A stretch of DNA of 64,000 nt, taken from positions 1-64,000 of the forward strand of contig NZ_BMXY01000001.1 in assembly GCF_014651995.1 (NCBI RefSeq). Direction: 5' to 3'. A model generated the notes under the pieces. That model was not told the DNA's origin, did not search any database, and saw nothing but the letters and a program-made list of their open reading frames with translations. Positions 20,521 to 29,681 of the stretch are shown piece after piece (within the stretch, counting starts at the first letter, position 1; the number at the start of each line of letters is the position of its first letter). The position numbers and the translations under genes are program-made. Origin of the DNA: Cognatilysobacter xinjiangensis. Lineage in GTDB: Bacteria; Pseudomonadota; Gammaproteobacteria; Xanthomonadales; Xanthomonadaceae.

Positions 20521-20984
20521 ACAAGCATCCCCGGAAGGACGGCATCGACCCGGTCCTGCGTTCCCGCGCCCGCCGCCGCGCGCTGCAGGCGGTCTACGCC
20601 TGGCAGATGTCGGGCGCCGGCGTGCGCGAGGTCATCGCGCAGTTCGCGCACGAGCAGGCCCGCGAGCAGGCCGACCTCGAGTATTTCGAGGACCTCGTGC
20701 GCGGCGTCGACGCCAACCAGGACGCGCTCGACGAGGCGCTGGCGCCTTTCCTCGACCGCGACATCGACCAGGTCGATCCGGTCGAGCGCGCGGTACTGCG
20801 ACTGGCCGCCTACGAGCTGCGCATGCGCCCCGACGTGCCGTACCGCGTGGTGATCAACGAGGCCATCGAGACCGCCAAGAAGTTCGGCGCCGAGCACGGC
20901 CATACCTACGTCAACGGCGTGCTCGACCGCGCCGCCGCCGAATGGCGCGCGCCGGAAGTGCAGGCCGCCAGGCGCCCGCGCTGA
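20517..20984 (+). CDS. nusB: Transcription antitermination factor NusB
   Basis: NusB binds boxA RNA with NusE (S10) and suppresses termination in rRNA operons. The 155-residue all-helical protein shows [19 protein letters not shown] at the N-terminal arginine-rich RNA-binding helix, then [33 protein letters not shown] and YVNGVLDR in the C-terminal helices. The order ribH-nusB-thiL is widespread in proteobacteria. Its ATG overlaps the ribH stop. Confidence 0.97.
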   Translation: MNKHPRKDGIDPVLRSRARRRALQAVYAWQMSGAGVREVIAQFAHEQAREQADLEYFEDLVRGVDANQDALDEALAPFLDRDIDQVDPVERAVLRLAAYELRMRPDVPYRVVINEAIETAKKFGAEHGHTYVNGVLDRAAAEWRAPEVQAARRPR

Positions 20985-21009
20985 GGCGCGTTGCGGCGCG
21001 ATCGCCCGC

Positions 21010-22011
21010 ATGAGCGCCGCGCCCGGCGAATTCGAACTGATCGAGCGCATCCGCCGCCGCGTCGTCGCGCGCGGCGACGTGGTGCTGGGTATCGGTGACG
21101 ATGCCGCGCTGCTGGCACCGCCGCCGGGCCGTCAGCTCGTCGTCGCGATGGACACGCTCAACGCGGGCGTGCATTTCCCGCTCGGCACGCCCGCAGCGGA
21201 CATCGGCTGGAAGGCGCTGGCGGTGAACCTGTCCGACCTCGCCGCGATGGGCGCGGCGCCCGCGTGGTGCACGCTTTCGCTGTCGATGCCCGAGGCGGAT
21301 GCGCGCTGGCTCGACGGTTTCCTCGACGGGTTCTCGATGCTCGCCGCGATGCACGACATCGCGCTTGTCGGCGGCGACACCACGCGTGGCCCGCTGTCGG
21401 TCTGCGTCACCGCGCATGGCTTCGTCGGGCCGGGACGCGCACTGCGCCGCGACGGCGCGCGCCTCGGCGACGACGTCTGGGTGAGCGGCACGCCGGGCGA
21501 TGCTGCGGCGGGTCTGGTGCTTGCGGGCATAGCGGCTGCCGGCGTCGATCGTATCGAGGCGAGCACCGAGGACCGCGATGCGCTCGCTTTTCGCCTCGCA
21601 CGCCCGCAGCCGCGGGTCGCGCTCGGCGCGGCGCTGGCCGGCGTCGCCCATTCCTGCATCGATATCTCCGACGGCCTGCTCGCGGACGCTGCGCACATCG
21701 GGCGTGCGAGCGGCGCCGCACTCCGCATCGATGTCGACGCATTGCCGGCATCCGCAGCGCTCGCGCGCAGTGCCGACACCGATACGCGTCGCCTGCTGCA
21801 GGCGGCCGGTGGCGACGACTACGAGCTCTGCTTCACCGCGCCGGCATCGGCACGCGATGCGATCGACGCGATGGCGCGCGAATGCGGCGTCCCCGTCACG
21901 CGCGTCGGCGACGTAACGGCGGGCGAGGGCGTGCGGCCCGTCGATGCCGAGGGGCGCCACTGGCAGCCGGCGCGCACGGGCTACCAGCACTTCGCCGCCG
22001 ATCAGCGATAA
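21010..22011 (+). CDS. thiL: Thiamine-monophosphate kinase
   Basis: ThiL phosphorylates thiamine monophosphate to the active diphosphate. The 333-residue enzyme has the PurM-like fold motifs: GIGDDAALL near the start, DIGWKALAVNLSDLAAMGA, ALVGGDTTRGPL, CIDISDGLLADAAHI, and GGDDYELCFTAP. The N-terminal FELIERIRRR helix supports the ATG at 21010. Its 3' end overlaps the convergent hydrolase gene by 10 bases, so there is no terminator between them. Confidence 0.96.
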   Translation: MSAAPGEFELIERIRRRVVARGDVVLGIGDDAALLAPPPGRQLVVAMDTLNAGVHFPLGTPAADIGWKALAVNLSDLAAMGAAPAWCTLSLSMPEADARWLDGFLDGFSMLAAMHDIALVGGDTTRGPLSVCVTAHGFVGPGRALRRDGARLGDDVWVSGTPGDAAAGLVLAGIAAAGVDRIEASTEDRDALAFRLARPQPRVALGAALAGVAHSCIDISDGLLADAAHIGRASGAALRIDVDALPASAALARSADTDTRRLLQAAGGDDYELCFTAPASARDAIDAMARECGVPVTRVGDVTAGEGVRPVDAEGRHWQPARTGYQHFAADQR

Positions 22012-22790
22012 CGCGCCGCGAGCTCGAACAGCGGGCGCACGGCCTCCGGCGCGAATACGAGCGGCTGTCGCGCCGGCACGTGCTGCGCTTCCAGCGGACG
22101 CTGCGGATCCGGGTCGGATGCGGCCGGCATCAGCGCGAAATCGATGCGGACCGTGGCCGGCACCGGCGCCTCGCCGGTGAGCGTGCGGTAGAGCTGCGCC
22201 GCCATCACCAGAGACGCCGCAGGCCCCGGATGCAGGCCGTCGGGAAAGGTCGACGCGCGGCCGTCGCGACGCGCCAGCGCCTGCAGCGCATCGCCTGCAT
22301 GCACGACGCTGGCCACCGGCTGCCGCGCGAACCGCAGGGTGCCTTCGTGCAGACGCGCCTGCGCCGCCTCGGTCGGATACCAGGTCTCCAGCAACAGCAC
22401 GCGCGCGCCGCGTTCGCGGGCGAGCTTCGCGAACGCGCGATGCGCGACGATGCTCGCGCGGCATTCGTCACCGCTGCGCTGCACGTCGTCGACGAGGCAG
22501 GCTTCGACGCCGCCACGTTCCTGCAGCACCACGGCATCCCAGTGCGCGGACTCGAGCGCGCGCACCGCCGCGCCGTCGAGCCAGCGCCGCGCCAGCGAGC
22601 CGCCGGGCTCGACGAAGCTGGTCGTTTCGATCGCGATGCCCGACGGTTGCGATGCGGCGACCGCAGTCAGCATCGCGGGCAGGTCGTTGGTGTAGGTGAG
22701 GCTGTTGCCGATCATCAGCACGCGCAGCGGCTCGCGCGCTTGCGCGTAGCCACAGGCGAGCATCAGTAGCAGGAGGGCGAAGGCGCGCAT
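22002..22790 (-). CDS. Exported SGNH-type hydrolase-like protein
   Basis: This 262-residue protein starts with a signal peptide ending AQA (about residue 19). The mature part begins with RVLMIGNSLTYTNDLP, a GNS-L block with the candidate nucleophile Ser. Near the C-terminus TFPDGLHPGPAAS supplies the Asp and His of an SGNH hydrolase block V. VVLQERGG and RVLLLETWYP are the expected core strands. Substrate is unknown (esterase or deacylase in the periplasm are possibilities). I take the ATG at 22790; a GTG nine bases upstream is in frame. Confidence 0.75.
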   Translation of the reverse strand: MRAFALLLLMLACGYAQAREPLRVLMIGNSLTYTNDLPAMLTAVAASQPSGIAIETTSFVEPGGSLARRWLDGAAVRALESAHWDAVVLQERGGVEACLVDDVQRSGDECRASIVAHRAFAKLARERGARVLLLETWYPTEAAQARLHEGTLRFARQPVASVVHAGDALQALARRDGRASTFPDGLHPGPAASLVMAAQLYRTLTGEAPVPATVRIDFALMPAASDPDPQRPLEAQHVPARQPLVFAPEAVRPLFELAARYR

Positions 22791-22800
22791 GGAGCGCACG

Positions 22801-23394
22801 CTACACGCCGCACGGCGCCGACAGCAGTGCCGCGACGTGCGTGCGCAGCGTCGGCAGCACCTCGCCTTCGAACCACGGATTGGCCTTGAACCAGGCCACG
22901 TTGCGCGGGCTGGGATGCGGCAGCGGGATGACGCCGGGCGCGTACTCGCGCCAGGCGCGCACGGTGTCGGTCAGCGTGCCTTTGCGACGATCGCCAAGGA
23001 AATACGCCTGCGCGTACTGGCCGATCAGCAGGGTGAGGCCCACGCGCGGCAGCAGCGGCAACAGCCGCCCGTGCCACGTGGCACGGCATTCCGGACGCGG
23101 TGGCGCGTCGCCGCTGCCGGCGCGGCCGGGATAGCAGAAGCCCATCGGCACGATGGCGATGCGCGCGGCGTCGTAGAACGTGTCCGTGTCGACCTGCAGC
23201 CAGTCGCGCAGCCGGCGGCCGCTGGCGTCGTCCCAGGGAATACCACTCGCATGCACGCGCGTGCCCGGTGCCTGGCCGACGATCAGCAGCCGCGCCGTCG
23301 GCGATGCACGCAGCACCGGGCGCGGTCCCAGCGGCAGTTGCGCTTCGCACAGGCGGCAGGCGCGGATCGAGTCGAGCAGGGCGTCGAGAGCCAT
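22801..23394 (-). CDS. Uracil-DNA glycosylase superfamily protein, probable 4Fe-4S type
   Basis: This 197-residue protein belongs to the uracil-DNA glycosylase fold. Four cysteines, C13, C16, C87 and C103 (CxxC then C-x15-C), match the iron-sulfur cluster spacing of family 4-like enzymes. Motif 1 is LLIVGQAPGTRVHASG, where Gln replaces the Glu of the GEAPG form; motif 2 is PLPHPSPRN. It is expected to excise uracil or a related base from DNA, but the changed motif 1 means substrate range is open. The ATG at 23394 places CRLC at the usual distance; a longer start at 23424 is possible. Confidence 0.75.
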   Translation of the reverse strand: MALDALLDSIRACRLCEAQLPLGPRPVLRASPTARLLIVGQAPGTRVHASGIPWDDASGRRLRDWLQVDTDTFYDAARIAIVPMGFCYPGRAGSGDAPPRPECRATWHGRLLPLLPRVGLTLLIGQYAQAYFLGDRRKGTLTDTVRAWREYAPGVIPLPHPSPRNVAWFKANPWFEGEVLPTLRTHVAALLSAPCGV

Positions 23395-23460
23395 CGGAGC
23401 AGCGTGTTTCCGGGACCACACCATGCACCGCTGCGCCGGAACCGGCGCTATACCAGGCGA

Positions 23461-24840
23461 TCAGGGCAGCAGCTTGCCCGGGTTGAGGATGCCGTCGGGG
23501 TCGAACGCGGCCTTGAGCTGCCGCATCAGCGCCAGCGTCGGCGCGGCAACGGCCTGTGGCATGAAATCGCGCTTGGCCAGCCCGATGCCATGCTCGCCCG
23601 ACAGCGTGCCGCCCAGCGACACGGTGAGCGCGAACACCTGCGACAAGGCCGCGTCCGCGCGCTCGCACTGCGAGGCGTCGCCGGGCGCGTAGAGGATGTT
23701 GACGTGCAGGTTGCCGTTGCCGGCATGGCCGAAGCAGACGATCGGCAGCGAAGCCGCCCGGGCGATCGCCTGCACGCCGTCGACGAGCTCGGGAATACGC
23801 GATACCGGCACCACCACGTCCTCGTTGATCTTGCCCGCCGCCAGCGTGCGCAGCGCGGGCGACAGCGCCTTGCGCGCGGCCCAGAGTTTCCCGCGCGCGG
23901 CCTCGTCGGGCGCATCGTCGAGCGCGACGAGGCCATCGCCGTTCGCCGCGGCCGCGAGCGCGGCGATGGCCGCATCGAGCATGTGCGGCTCGCCATCGGC
24001 CTCGATCATCAGCAGTGCGCCGGCATCCGTCGGCAGATCGGCGCCGCCGACATCGCGCGCCAGCCGCACCGCCTGTGTGTCCATGAACTCGAGCATCGAC
24101 GGCGTGACCGGTTGCGCCATCAGCCGTGCGACGCCACGCGCGGCGCTGGCGACGTCGCGATAGATCACGCGCAGCGCGCGGCGTGCGGTCGGCTTCGGCG
24201 TGAGCCGCAGCGTGGCCTCGACGATCAGCGCGAGCGTGCCCTCGCTGCCGACCAGCAGGCGCTGCAGGTCGTAGCCGGTGGCGCCCTTGGTGGTCGCGCT
24301 GCCGCATACGATCAGCTCGCCCGCGCCGGTGACGGCGGTGAGCGCGAGCACGTTATCGCGGCTGGCGCCGTACTTCACCGCGCGCGGCCCGCCCGCATTG
24401 CAGGCGAGGTTGCCGCCGACGGTACTGAAGGCGGCGCTGGTGGGGTCGGGCGGCCAGAACAGGCCATGCGGCGCGAGCGCGGCCTGCAGGTCGCCGTTGA
24501 TCACACCCGGCTCGACCACCGCGCAGCGATCGCCCGGACGGATGTCGAGGATGCGGTCCATGCGCTCGAACGAGACGACCACGCCACCGGCGATCGGCAC
24601 CGCGGCGCCGGTGGTGTTGGTGCCGCGCCCGCGCGCGACGATCGGCACGCGGAACCCGCGGCAGGCACGCACCAGTTCGACCACCTGGTCGCGATCGCGG
24701 GGCAGGGCGACGCCGTCGGGCATGGCTTCGCGCCGCGAGTTGTCGTAGCCGTAGGTGAGCCGCTCGGCGGGATCGGTGCGCCAGCCGTCGCCGAGCAGCG
24801 CGGCAAGCCGGGCGTCGAGCGAAGCGGGCAGCGCGCTCAA
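23461..24840 (-). CDS. FAD-linked oxidase (GlcD / D-lactate dehydrogenase family)
   Basis: This 459-residue flavoenzyme has an FAD_binding_4 (PCMH) domain in the first 220 residues ([49 protein letters not shown]) and a C-terminal FAD-oxidase domain with [14 protein letters not shown] and [10 protein letters not shown]. Such enzymes oxidise D-2-hydroxyacids such as D-lactate or glycolate; the exact substrate is not determined by these motifs. The start is a TTG that overlaps the yraN stop (TTGA), giving [17 protein letters not shown]. No glcE or glcF neighbours are present, favouring a single-subunit D-lactate-type dehydrogenase. Confidence 0.85.
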   Translation of the reverse strand: MSALPASLDARLAALLGDGWRTDPAERLTYGYDNSRREAMPDGVALPRDRDQVVELVRACRGFRVPIVARGRGTNTTGAAVPIAGGVVVSFERMDRILDIRPGDRCAVVEPGVINGDLQAALAPHGLFWPPDPTSAAFSTVGGNLACNAGGPRAVKYGASRDNVLALTAVTGAGELIVCGSATTKGATGYDLQRLLVGSEGTLALIVEATLRLTPKPTARRALRVIYRDVASAARGVARLMAQPVTPSMLEFMDTQAVRLARDVGGADLPTDAGALLMIEADGEPHMLDAAIAALAAAANGDGLVALDDAPDEAARGKLWAARKALSPALRTLAAGKINEDVVVPVSRIPELVDGVQAIARAASLPIVCFGHAGNGNLHVNILYAPGDASQCERADAALSQVFALTVSLGGTLSGEHGIGLAKRDFMPQAVAAPTLALMRQLKAAFDPDGILNPGKLLP

Positions 24841-25244
24841 GCGTCGTCCGCGCGGAACGCGTCGCGGATCCAGGTGAGCGCGGGTGCCTCGATGTCGCCG
24901 CTCGCATCGACCACGTCGAAACGGCAGGGGGCCTCCGCCCAGCGCGGATGCGCGCCCAGGAACGCGGTCGCCGCCTGCACCAGCTTGCGCCGCTTGGTCG
25001 ATGTGATCGACTGCGCGCCACCGCCGAAGCGGTCATCGGCGCGGTAGCGCACTTCGACGAACACCAGCGTGGGGCCGTCGCGCATCACCAGGTCGAGTTC
25101 GCCGAAGCGGTAATTGGCGTTCGCCGCGACCGCCGACAGGCCGGCCTGCGCCAGATGACGTTGCGCGGCGGCCTCGATGCGCGCGCCGCGCGCACGCGTC
25201 GAGGCGTCAGCGCGAGGCGTCGGCGAGGGGTGCCGGATCGCCAT
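24837..25244 (-). CDS. yraN: YraN family protein (UPF0102), nuclease-like
   Basis: This 135-residue protein is of the YraN family, predicted from its fold to be an endonuclease-like protein; its function is not firmly known. The family block [25 protein letters not shown] holds the E-x-D and E-V-R catalytic-like residues, and [16 protein letters not shown] follows. The ATG at 25244 gives a short extended N-terminus and makes the gene overlap the end of lppC by 38 bases. The lppC-yraN order is conserved next to rsmI in many gammaproteobacteria. Confidence 0.9.
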   Translation of the reverse strand: MAIRHPSPTPRADASTRARGARIEAAAQRHLAQAGLSAVAANANYRFGELDLVMRDGPTLVFVEVRYRADDRFGGGAQSITSTKRRKLVQAATAFLGAHPRWAEAPCRFDVVDASGDIEAPALTWIRDAFRADDA

Positions 25245-26589
25245 CGACGAAGGTCGACCAGGCCGGCGTGCGCTGCACGTTGCCGAAACCGTCCAGGCGC
25301 AGCACGCCGGTTGCGCCTTCGACCGCGGCATCGGGCTTGCGGCCGAGCTGGTCGAGGTAGGCCGTCAGCAGCCAGGCGTCGAAGCCGAAGGCGAACAGGC
25401 GGCCGGCGGCGCCCCGGGCACTCGCCAGGCGCGCGCCGGTGGCTTCGGCGCCGGACAGGCCGTGCACGCCGCGCGTCAGCCAGGATTCGCTCGGAAAGGC
25501 GATGCCGTCGAGCACGCGATCCTCGGCGGCCTTACCGGTGCCCGACAGCAGTTGCGACGTCGCCACGCGCGGCTTGTCGCCCAGACCCGCCAGCTGCAGG
25601 CGCGCCACCACGGCGCGCGCCACGCTGCCCTTGGTCGCGAGGAACACCGCATCGACCTGCTTACCGGCGATCGAAGGCGCGAGCTCGGCGGCATTGTCGT
25701 CGGCCACCGCGACCACCTCGCCGCCACGCGCGCTCAGGCGCTCGCGCAGCGAGGCCACGGCGCGGCGCTGGGTGTCGTCGTCGGCGGCGATCACCAGCAC
25801 CTGCTTCGCGCCCCTGCGCAGGAGGTAGTCGGCGGCGGCCACGCCTTCGTCCTCCGGCGACAGCGAGAAGCTCGACTGCCCGCGCGGCGTGGCCTGCGTG
25901 CCGCGGTTGAGCGCGAGCGTCGCCACCGGCAGCTCGCCGCGCGCGAACAGCGCGCTGACCTCGTCGCGGCCGAGCGGGCCGACGATGAAGTCGTTGCCGT
26001 CGCCCGCCGCGCGGTCGTAGGCCGACAGGGCGCCGTTGGGCGTGCCGGCCGTGTCGTAGAACCGCACCTCGGGACGACGGCGGCTTTCGCCGTAGTAGCC
26101 GGCGAGGAAGCCGTCGCGCACCGAGCCGGCGGCCGCCGACAGGCTGCCCGACAGCGGCAGCAGCACGGCCAGCTTCACCGGCGGGCGATAGCCGTCGCGA
26201 TCGGCAGCGGGGCGGTCGTCGAAATTCCAGCCGGCGCGCGCGAACGCGCGTGGCAGTGGCAACCCGCGCCCGAGCAGCGCACGGCCCACGTAGTCGTAGA
26301 GCGGATCGCCCTCGGCCAGCCGCGCGGCCTCGCGCTGCAGCGAGGCGTCGTCGAGCTGCTGCACGAGGCGGTCGATGCGCGCCTCGGTGTCGCGGCGCTG
26401 CGCACCCGTCTGCGTGGCGACCGATTGCGCGAGCTGCTGCGCTTCGCGCACGGCATCGCGCACCGCCGCGTTCTCGGCCGCGACCGGTGCCGTGGTGCGG
26501 GTCGGCGACTGCGCGCAGCCGAACACGAGGGCCGTCGCCAGCGCGAACGCGGCGAAACGGGACAGGAATCGGATCGGGGCGATGGGCAT
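25207..26589 (-). CDS. lppC: LppC/LpoA-type penicillin-binding protein activator lipoprotein
   Basis: This 460-residue protein resembles the outer-membrane lipoprotein that activates PBP1A in enterobacteria. The signal sequence ends LVFGC with Cys25, a slightly unusual lipobox (Phe at -2). The helical N-terminal part is short. From about residue 155 a periplasmic-binding-protein-like domain begins ([28 protein letters not shown]), with [15 protein letters not shown] and [12 protein letters not shown]. coli LpoA is about 680 residues, so most of its TPR part is missing here. It is divergent from rsmI, as in other genomes. Confidence 0.88.
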   Translation of the reverse strand: MPIAPIRFLSRFAAFALATALVFGCAQSPTRTTAPVAAENAAVRDAVREAQQLAQSVATQTGAQRRDTEARIDRLVQQLDDASLQREAARLAEGDPLYDYVGRALLGRGLPLPRAFARAGWNFDDRPAADRDGYRPPVKLAVLLPLSGSLSAAAGSVRDGFLAGYYGESRRRPEVRFYDTAGTPNGALSAYDRAAGDGNDFIVGPLGRDEVSALFARGELPVATLALNRGTQATPRGQSSFSLSPEDEGVAAADYLLRRGAKQVLVIAADDDTQRRAVASLRERLSARGGEVVAVADDNAAELAPSIAGKQVDAVFLATKGSVARAVVARLQLAGLGDKPRVATSQLLSGTGKAAEDRVLDGIAFPSESWLTRGVHGLSGAEATGARLASARGAAGRLFAFGFDAWLLTAYLDQLGRKPDAAVEGATGVLRLDGFGNVQRTPAWSTFVDGDPAPLADASR

Positions 26590-26647
26590 GCGCTCGGGCG
26601 ACGGCGTGGACCGGGTTAGGATTCTACCCGCGCCCCCGTGCAGGACC

Positions 26648-27478
26648 ATGATGCAGACGCCAGGCACGCTCCACGTCGTCGCCACCCCCATCGGCAACCT
26701 CGGCGACCTCGGCGCCCGTGCCCTCGAGATCCTCGGCAGCGTGGACGCCATCTGCGCCGAGGACACGCGCCATACGCGGCAGTTGCTCGCGCATTTCGGC
26801 ATCGAGAAGACGCTCGTCGCGCTGCACCAGCACAACGAGGACGCGCAGGCCGCGCAACTCGTGTCGCGCCTTCGCGAGGGGCAGTCGCTGGCGCTGGTCA
26901 GCGATGCCGGCACGCCGCTGGTCAGCGATCCGGGCTTCCGGCTGGTGCGCGCGGTGCGCGAGGCGGGCCTGCGCGTGTCACCGGTTCCAGGCGCCTGCGC
27001 GGCGATCGCGGCGCTCAGCGTGGCCGGCATTCCCTCCGACCGCTTCGCCTTCGAGGGCTTCCTGCCCGCCAAGGCCGCCGCGCGTCGCGAGCGACTGGCC
27101 GGGCTGGTCGGCGAGCCGCGCACGCTGATCTTCTACGAGGCCTCGCATCGCATCGAGGAAACGCTGGCCGATTTGGTCGCGGTATTCGGCGAGCGCCGCG
27201 CCGTGCTCGCGCGCGAGCTCACGAAGCTGTTCGAGACGGTGCTCGACGGCGACCTCGCGTCGCTGCAGGCGCAGGTCGCGGCCGATCCGAACCAGCGCAA
27301 GGGCGAATTCGTGCTGGTGGTGGAGGGCGCGCCGGAGGACGCCGACGCCACGCTCGCCGAGGGCCGTCGCGTCTACGCCACGCTGTGCGCGCACATGAAG
27401 CCCTCGCAGGCGGCCAAGGTGGCCGCCGAGCTCACCGGGGCGCCGCGCAAGGCGCTCTACGGTGGCGGTGGGGAGTAG
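26648..27478 (+). CDS. rsmI: 16S rRNA 2'-O-ribose C1402 methyltransferase RsmI
   Basis: RsmI is a SAM-dependent tetrapyrrole-methylase-fold enzyme acting on 16S rRNA C1402. The 276-residue protein begins TLHVVATPIGNLGDLGARAL, has AEDTRHTRQLLAHF, LALVSDAGTPLVSDPGFRLV and FEGFLPAKAAARRERL. All are signature stretches. Two adjacent ATGs (26648, 26651) are candidates; AGGA six bases upstream supports either. It is divergent from lppC with 58 bases between the start codons and is followed by rnpB. Confidence 0.95.
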   Translation: MMQTPGTLHVVATPIGNLGDLGARALEILGSVDAICAEDTRHTRQLLAHFGIEKTLVALHQHNEDAQAAQLVSRLREGQSLALVSDAGTPLVSDPGFRLVRAVREAGLRVSPVPGACAAIAALSVAGIPSDRFAFEGFLPAKAAARRERLAGLVGEPRTLIFYEASHRIEETLADLVAVFGERRAVLARELTKLFETVLDGDLASLQAQVAADPNQRKGEFVLVVEGAPEDADATLAEGRRVYATLCAHMKPSQAAKVAAELTGAPRKALYGGGGE

Positions 27479-27576
27479 TGGAATCCGGCCCGCGCCGCTG
27501 ACCCGCGGCGGCGGTCGCAACTGAACGAGTACGCATGCCGCCCGGGCGCGCGTGCGGGCATCCCGTACACTGCGCC

Positions 27577-27933
27577 GCGGCGGAGCCGGCCAGACAGTCG
27601 CGTCATCGGAAACGATGCCGAGGAAAGTCCGGGCTCCACAGGGCACGGTGCCAGGTAACGCCTGGGCGGGGCGACCCGACGGAAAGTGCAACAGAGAGCA
27701 GACCGCCGATGGCCCTCACGGGCACAGGCAAGGGTGAAACGGTGCGGTAAGAGCGCACCGCGAGTCCGGCAACGGACCGGCACGGCAAACCCCACCGGGA
27801 GCAAGACCAAATAGGGAGGCAATGCCGCGGCCCGCGGTGCCTCCGGGTAGGTTGCTTGAGCGCAGGGGGTGACCCCTCGCCGAGAGGAATGACTGTCCAC
27901 GACAGAACCCGGCTTACCGGCCGGCTCCGCCGC
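27577..27933 (+). ncRNA. rnpB: RNase P RNA, bacterial class A
   Basis: The catalytic RNA of RNase P matures tRNA 5' ends. The P1 helix pairs 27577-27591 with 27919-27933 exactly. Conserved blocks are present in order: GAGGAAAGTCCGGGCTCCAC, AGAGCAGACCGCCGATGG, AGGGTGAAACGGTGCGGTAA, GGCAAACCCCACCGG, and near the end GAGAGGAATGACTGTCC with ACAGAACCCGGCTTA. A -10-like TACACT lies at 27566-27571. It stands just before the dcw cluster, as in Xanthomonas-type genomes. Confidence 0.97.
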
Positions 27934-28058
27934 TTTCCTTTCCCGTCAACCACTTGGCGCAAGCGGCCGTAGGCCGGCCGTGCCGACGGGCGGTCGCCCG
28001 CGTGAAGGCGGCCGTAGCGCCTGTGGACAGCCAGTGAACATTCGAATCCAAGTGACTG

Positions 28059-28079
28059 TTGTCTCAAGATTTGAGACAA
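28059..28079. promoter_or_regulatory. Perfect 21-base palindrome upstream of mraZ
   Basis: TTGTCTCAA at 28059-28067 and TTGAGACAA at 28071-28079 are exact reverse complements around GAT. The stem is AT-rich with no T-run after it, so it looks more like a protein operator than a terminator. The regulator is unknown. Confidence 0.5.
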
Positions 28080-28089
28080 AACAGCGGCT

Positions 28090-28098
28090 TGTGGATAA
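28090..28098 (-). promoter_or_regulatory. DnaA box
   Basis: TGTGGATAA on the plus strand is the exact complement of the consensus TTATCCACA. A weaker relative, TGTGGACAG, occurs at 28022-28030. It lies about 70 bases before the proposed mraZ -35. Confidence 0.5.
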
Positions 28099-28168
28099 AG
28101 CTTGAACAAGTATCTCAAGTGCGCCGCAAGTCGTTGACTTCACTTAGGAAAATGAGCGCGTCGGATTG

Positions 28169-28196
28169 TTGACAACCCCTCGGGCGGGGCATAAGG
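28169..28196 (+). promoter_or_regulatory. Likely mraZ/dcw promoter
   Basis: A perfect -35 TTGACA at 28169-28174 is followed after 16 bases by ATAAGG at 28191-28196, a weak -10. A second TTGACT at 28134-28139 has no good partner. A start near 28203 would place the MraZ-type repeats at the very beginning of the transcript. Confidence 0.5.
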
Positions 28197-28206
28197 TGGA
28201 TTCCCG

Positions 28207-28237
28207 TGGGAAAACCGGGTGTTTCGTGGGTTTTCCC
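28207..28237 (+). promoter_or_regulatory. MraZ-type operator repeats within an inverted repeat
   Basis: TGGGA at 28207, CGGGT at 28216 and TGGGT at 28227 form an array close to the 10-base-spaced TGGGN repeats bound by MraZ in E. coli; the outer two are exactly 20 bases apart. The same segment is a perfect 9-base inverted repeat, GGGAAAACC (28208-28216) with GGTTTTCCC (28229-28237). Confidence 0.6.
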
Positions 28238-28284
28238 GTAGCCATCAAGCCCGCGTGAAGACGGGCGACCGAGGGGACCCAGTC

Positions 28285-28731
28285 GTGTTCCAGGGCGAAA
28301 CCGCCATCACCATCGATGACAAGGGCCGGCTCGCGGTGCCCACCGCGTACCGGGACGTCATCGCGCGTGAGTGCGGCGGGCGCCTGGTATTCACCTACAA
28401 CCCCTTCGAGTCGGGCTCGCTCTATCTCTACCCGCAGCCCGTGTGGGAGCGCGTGCGCGACCAGGTCAACGCGCTGCCGAAGACCAAGCGCACCAGCCGC
28501 ATCTTCCAGCTGAAGCTGGTCGGTGCCGCGACCTTCGTCGAGCCCGACGGCAACGGCCGCATCAGCGTGCCGGCGAGCCACCGCTCGGCGGTGGGCATCG
28601 AGAAGCGCGCCGTGCTGCTGGGCATGGGCGACAAGTTCGAACTGTGGAGCGAGCAGGCCCACCACGCCCAGATCCGCCAGACCATCTCTGACGACGATCT
28701 GAGCGACGGTCTGCTCGAACTCGAGCTGTGA
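28285..28731 (+). CDS. mraZ: Transcriptional regulator MraZ
   Basis: MraZ is a DNA-binding repressor of the dcw cluster made of two SpoVT/AbrB-like repeats. The 148-residue protein starts [20 protein letters not shown] (repeat 1) and has [18 protein letters not shown] (repeat 2), each with the DxxGRhxVP motif. The GTG start at 28285 is preceded by GAGGGGA about 8 bases upstream; no ATG fits the conserved N-terminus. Its own operator-like repeats are in the leader. It overlaps rsmH by 4 bases (GTGA). Confidence 0.95.
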   Translation: MFQGETAITIDDKGRLAVPTAYRDVIARECGGRLVFTYNPFESGSLYLYPQPVWERVRDQVNALPKTKRTSRIFQLKLVGAATFVEPDGNGRISVPASHRSAVGIEKRAVLLGMGDKFELWSEQAHHAQIRQTISDDDLSDGLLELEL

Positions 28732-29681
28732 CGGTCGGTGGCATCGAGCGCGGTGCGCTCGCCGGCCACCTCCCGGTGATGTATGCGCAGGTCCTGGAAG
28801 GCCTGCGTGTCGTTGGGGATGGAACGTATCTGGACGGCACGTTCGGTCGCGGCGGGCATGCCCGCGGCGTACTCGAGCAACTGGGCCCGGAAGGTCGCCT
28901 GCTCGTGATGGACAAGGATCCCGAAGCGATCGCCGTCGCCGAACGAGAGTTCGGCGCGGATCCGCGCGTGTCCATTTTCCGCGGCAGCTTCGCGCAGCTC
29001 GGGCAGTGGGACGCGACCGCTACCGGCCTCGACGGCGTGCTGCTCGACCTCGGCGTGTCCTCGCCGCAGCTGGACGTCGCCGAGCGCGGCTTCTCGTTCG
29101 GCAAGGACGGCCCGCTCGACATGCGCATGGACCCCGAGTCCGGCGTCAGCGCCGCCGAGTGGCTCAACACGGCCGACGAAAAGGCCATCGCCGACGTGCT
29201 CTACACGTTCGGCGAGGAGCGCCAGAGCCGCCGCATCGCGCGCGCCATCGTCGCCCGCCGCGCGCAGGCGCCGTTCTCGCGCACCGCGGAACTCGCCGAG
29301 CTCATCGCGTCGGTGATGCCGCGCGGCGATTCGAAGATCCATCCGGCCACGCGCTCGTTCCAGGCCATCCGCATCTACATCAACCGCGAGCTGGGCGACC
29401 TCGAGGACGGCCTCGATGCCGCGCTCGCGCGCCTCAGGCCCGGCGGCCGGCTCGCAGTGATCAGTTTCCACTCGCTCGAAGACCGCATCGTCAAGCAATT
29501 CATCGCGAAGCACGCGAAGGCGCCGGCAGGCAATCGCCGCCTGCCGGTCGAGGTCGAGTTCACGCCGGTGCTGCGCGACGTCAGCGGCGCGCTCAAGGCG
29601 GACGACGCCGAACTCGCGGTGAATCCGCGCGCGCGCAGCGCGGTGTTGCGCGTCGCCGAGAAAATCGGGGCGGTCGCATGA
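28728..29681 (+). CDS. rsmH: 16S rRNA (cytosine-1402-N4)-methyltransferase RsmH
   Basis: RsmH (MraW) methylates N4 of C1402, the same nucleotide whose ribose is modified by RsmI encoded about 2 kb upstream. The 317-residue enzyme has [14 protein letters not shown], the SAM site [31 protein letters not shown], and the family signature [16 protein letters not shown]. It has the short GTG-initiated N-terminus overlapping the mraZ stop. It is the second gene of the dcw operon. Confidence 0.95.
   Translation: MTVGGIERGALAGHLPVMYAQVLEGLRVVGDGTYLDGTFGRGGHARGVLEQLGPEGRLLVMDKDPEAIAVAEREFGADPRVSIFRGSFAQLGQWDATATGLDGVLLDLGVSSPQLDVAERGFSFGKDGPLDMRMDPESGVSAAEWLNTADEKAIADVLYTFGEERQSRRIARAIVARRAQAPFSRTAELAELIASVMPRGDSKIHPATRSFQAIRIYINRELGDLEDGLDAALARLRPGGRLAVISFHSLEDRIVKQFIAKHAKAPAGNRRLPVEVEFTPVLRDVSGALKADDAELAVNPRARSAVLRVAEKIGAVA

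Noticed and set aside
27963-28017. Ten-base direct repeat (27963-27972 and 28008-28017)
   Set aside because: It is short, GC-rich and not arranged with a third copy, so chance is a sufficient explanation. No CRISPR-like or other spaced repeat array was seen anywhere in the window.
27457-28118. Several open frames over 27457-28118 on both strands
   Set aside because: They overlap rnpB, whose conserved RNA blocks explain the sequence.
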